Shown piece by piece: positions 6,902-7,518 of a DNA stretch of 7,518 nt. The DNA lies in NCBI GenBank assembly GCA_023428205.1, contig JAEYZB010000072.1:1-7518 (forward strand), written 5' to 3'. The position numbers and the translations under genes were made by a program. Position 1 is the first letter of the stretch. Each line of letters starts with the position of its first letter. This DNA comes from Bacteroidota bacterium (GTDB lineage: Bacteria; Bacteroidota; Bacteroidia; Chitinophagales; LD1). The notes below the pieces were generated by a model. That model saw only the letters and a program-made list of their open reading frames with translations. It searched no databases and had not been told where the DNA came from.

Positions 6902-6919
6902 AGTGAAAATTAAATCACT
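6902..6919. repeat. Short dyad upstream of the methyltransferase gene
   Basis: AGTGA and TCACT form a 5-bp inverted repeat separated by 8 AT-rich bases and ending 5 bases before the ATG at 6925. It could be a small operator, but half-sites this short occur by chance. No clear -7 element was found for this gene in the 196-base spacer (6729-6924); the nearest is the 6 of 8 TAGTTTCA around 6885. Confidence 0.2.
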
Positions 6920-6924
6920 AGAAA

Positions 6925-7518
6925 ATGAAACAGCTCCTAAAAAGTATCTACAAACGCGTTTTCAGTCTTAAATTCAGAAACCAGATTATAACTGCGCTAA
7001 AGAAATTGCAAAGTCTGTTCCTTTCAGGAAACAGCGTAACGTGTAACTGCTGTGGTCACTCTTATCGTCATTTTCTACCCAAAGGCAGCGTAAGCAAGCG
7101 AGAAAATGCCGAGTGTCCTCATTGCGGGTCTTTGGAGCGAACACGGCTTTTACTGTTTTTTCTGCAAAAAGAAACCGCTGCATTCGAGCGCGGGAAAACC
7201 GTTTTGCACTTTGCTCCGGAAAATGGATTGAAGGCAATCTTTAAAGCAAAAAAAGAAAACCATGAGTATGTAAATGGCGATATTGACATCGATTTGGCAG
7301 ACGAAGTCATAGACATCACCAAAATTCAATATCCTGAAAACGCCTTTGATTATATTATTTGTTCGCACGTTTTAGGGCATGTTCCTGACGAAAAGAAGGC
7401 TATTACAGAAATGTTTCGGGTCTTAAAAAATGGCGGAACAGCTATTGTACTTACTTTATTGAATGCTGAAAATGTTCCAACATATGAGAACGAAGCCCTT
7501 ATAACAGAAGAGGAACGA
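6925..7518 (+). CDS. Zinc-ribbon class I SAM-dependent methyltransferase, 3' end outside window
   Basis: The reading frame is open from the ATG to the window edge (198 codons), so the C-terminus is missing. After a basic N-terminal stretch (1-35), a zinc-ribbon-like element has Cys40-x2-Cys43 (TCNCCG) and Cys64-x2-Cys67 (ECPHCGSLERTR). Next comes a methyltransferase type 11 domain: VLHFAPENGLKAIF (93-106, motif I region), VNGDIDID (116-123), FDYIICSHVLGHVPD (141-155) and MFRVLKNGGTAIVL (163-176). Proteins with this zinc-ribbon plus methyltransferase layout often sit in surface-polysaccharide gene clusters, but no such neighbour is visible here. The usual HVLEH motif reads HVLGH, with Gly151 (GGG) replacing Glu (GAG). 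The acceptor substrate is unknown. Confidence 0.88.
   Translation, partial: MKQLLKSIYKRVFSLKFRNQIITALKKLQSLFLSGNSVTCNCCGHSYRHFLPKGSVSKRENAECPHCGSLERTRLLLFFLQKETAAFERGKTVLHFAPENGLKAIFKAKKENHEYVNGDIDIDLADEVIDITKIQYPENAFDYIICSHVLGHVPDEKKAITEMFRVLKNGGTAIVLTLLNAENVPTYENEALITEEER

Noticed and set aside
1..7518. CRISPR array, tRNA, rRNA, insertion sequence, phage or defence genes
   Set aside because: Looked for on both strands; no regularly spaced repeats, cloverleaf, transposase or terminal repeats were found.

Overview
The window looks like ordinary chromosomal DNA from a member of the Bacteroidota. It is AT-rich (about 40% GC by eye). Three start regions carry clear or near matches to the Bacteroidota -7 promoter element TAnnTTTG, and a fourth has a looser one. 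None of the clear starts has an obvious Shine-Dalgarno sequence; their upstream bases are simply A-rich. The MurA, L21 and L27 sequences also fit that phylum. I would not name a lower rank from this stretch alone.

Layout from left to right: (1) positions 1-954, minus strand, an M16-family zinc peptidase whose 3' end lies outside the window; (2) a 277-base divergent spacer with a perfect 10-bp inverted repeat; (3) 1232-2650, plus strand, an amidase-signature hydrolase; (4) a 100-base convergent spacer with a 12-bp stem; (5) 2751-3584, minus strand, an exported alpha/beta hydrolase that has glycine where the catalytic serine should be; (6) a 265-base divergent spacer with a promoter candidate for each flanking gene; (7) 3850-6026, plus strand, murA and a fructosamine-kinase-family gene overlapping by one base (TGATG); (8) a 13-bp bidirectional terminator; (9) 6115-6728, minus strand, rplU-rpmA, the ribosomal L21-L27 pair; (10) from 6925 to the end, plus strand, a zinc-ribbon SAM-dependent methyltransferase that is cut by the window edge.

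Functionally this is a mix of housekeeping genes (cell-wall precursor synthesis, ribosome) and separately transcribed metabolic hydrolases. The only pairs likely to act as operons are murA with the kinase, and rplU with rpmA. I found no CRISPR array, tRNA, rRNA, insertion sequence, phage gene or defence system, and no convincing new multi-gene system. The most useful observations are residue-level: Asp in place of the fosfomycin-target Cys in MurA, the missing nucleophile in the alpha/beta hydrolase, the murA-kinase coupling, and an unexplained palindrome between the peptidase and the amidase.
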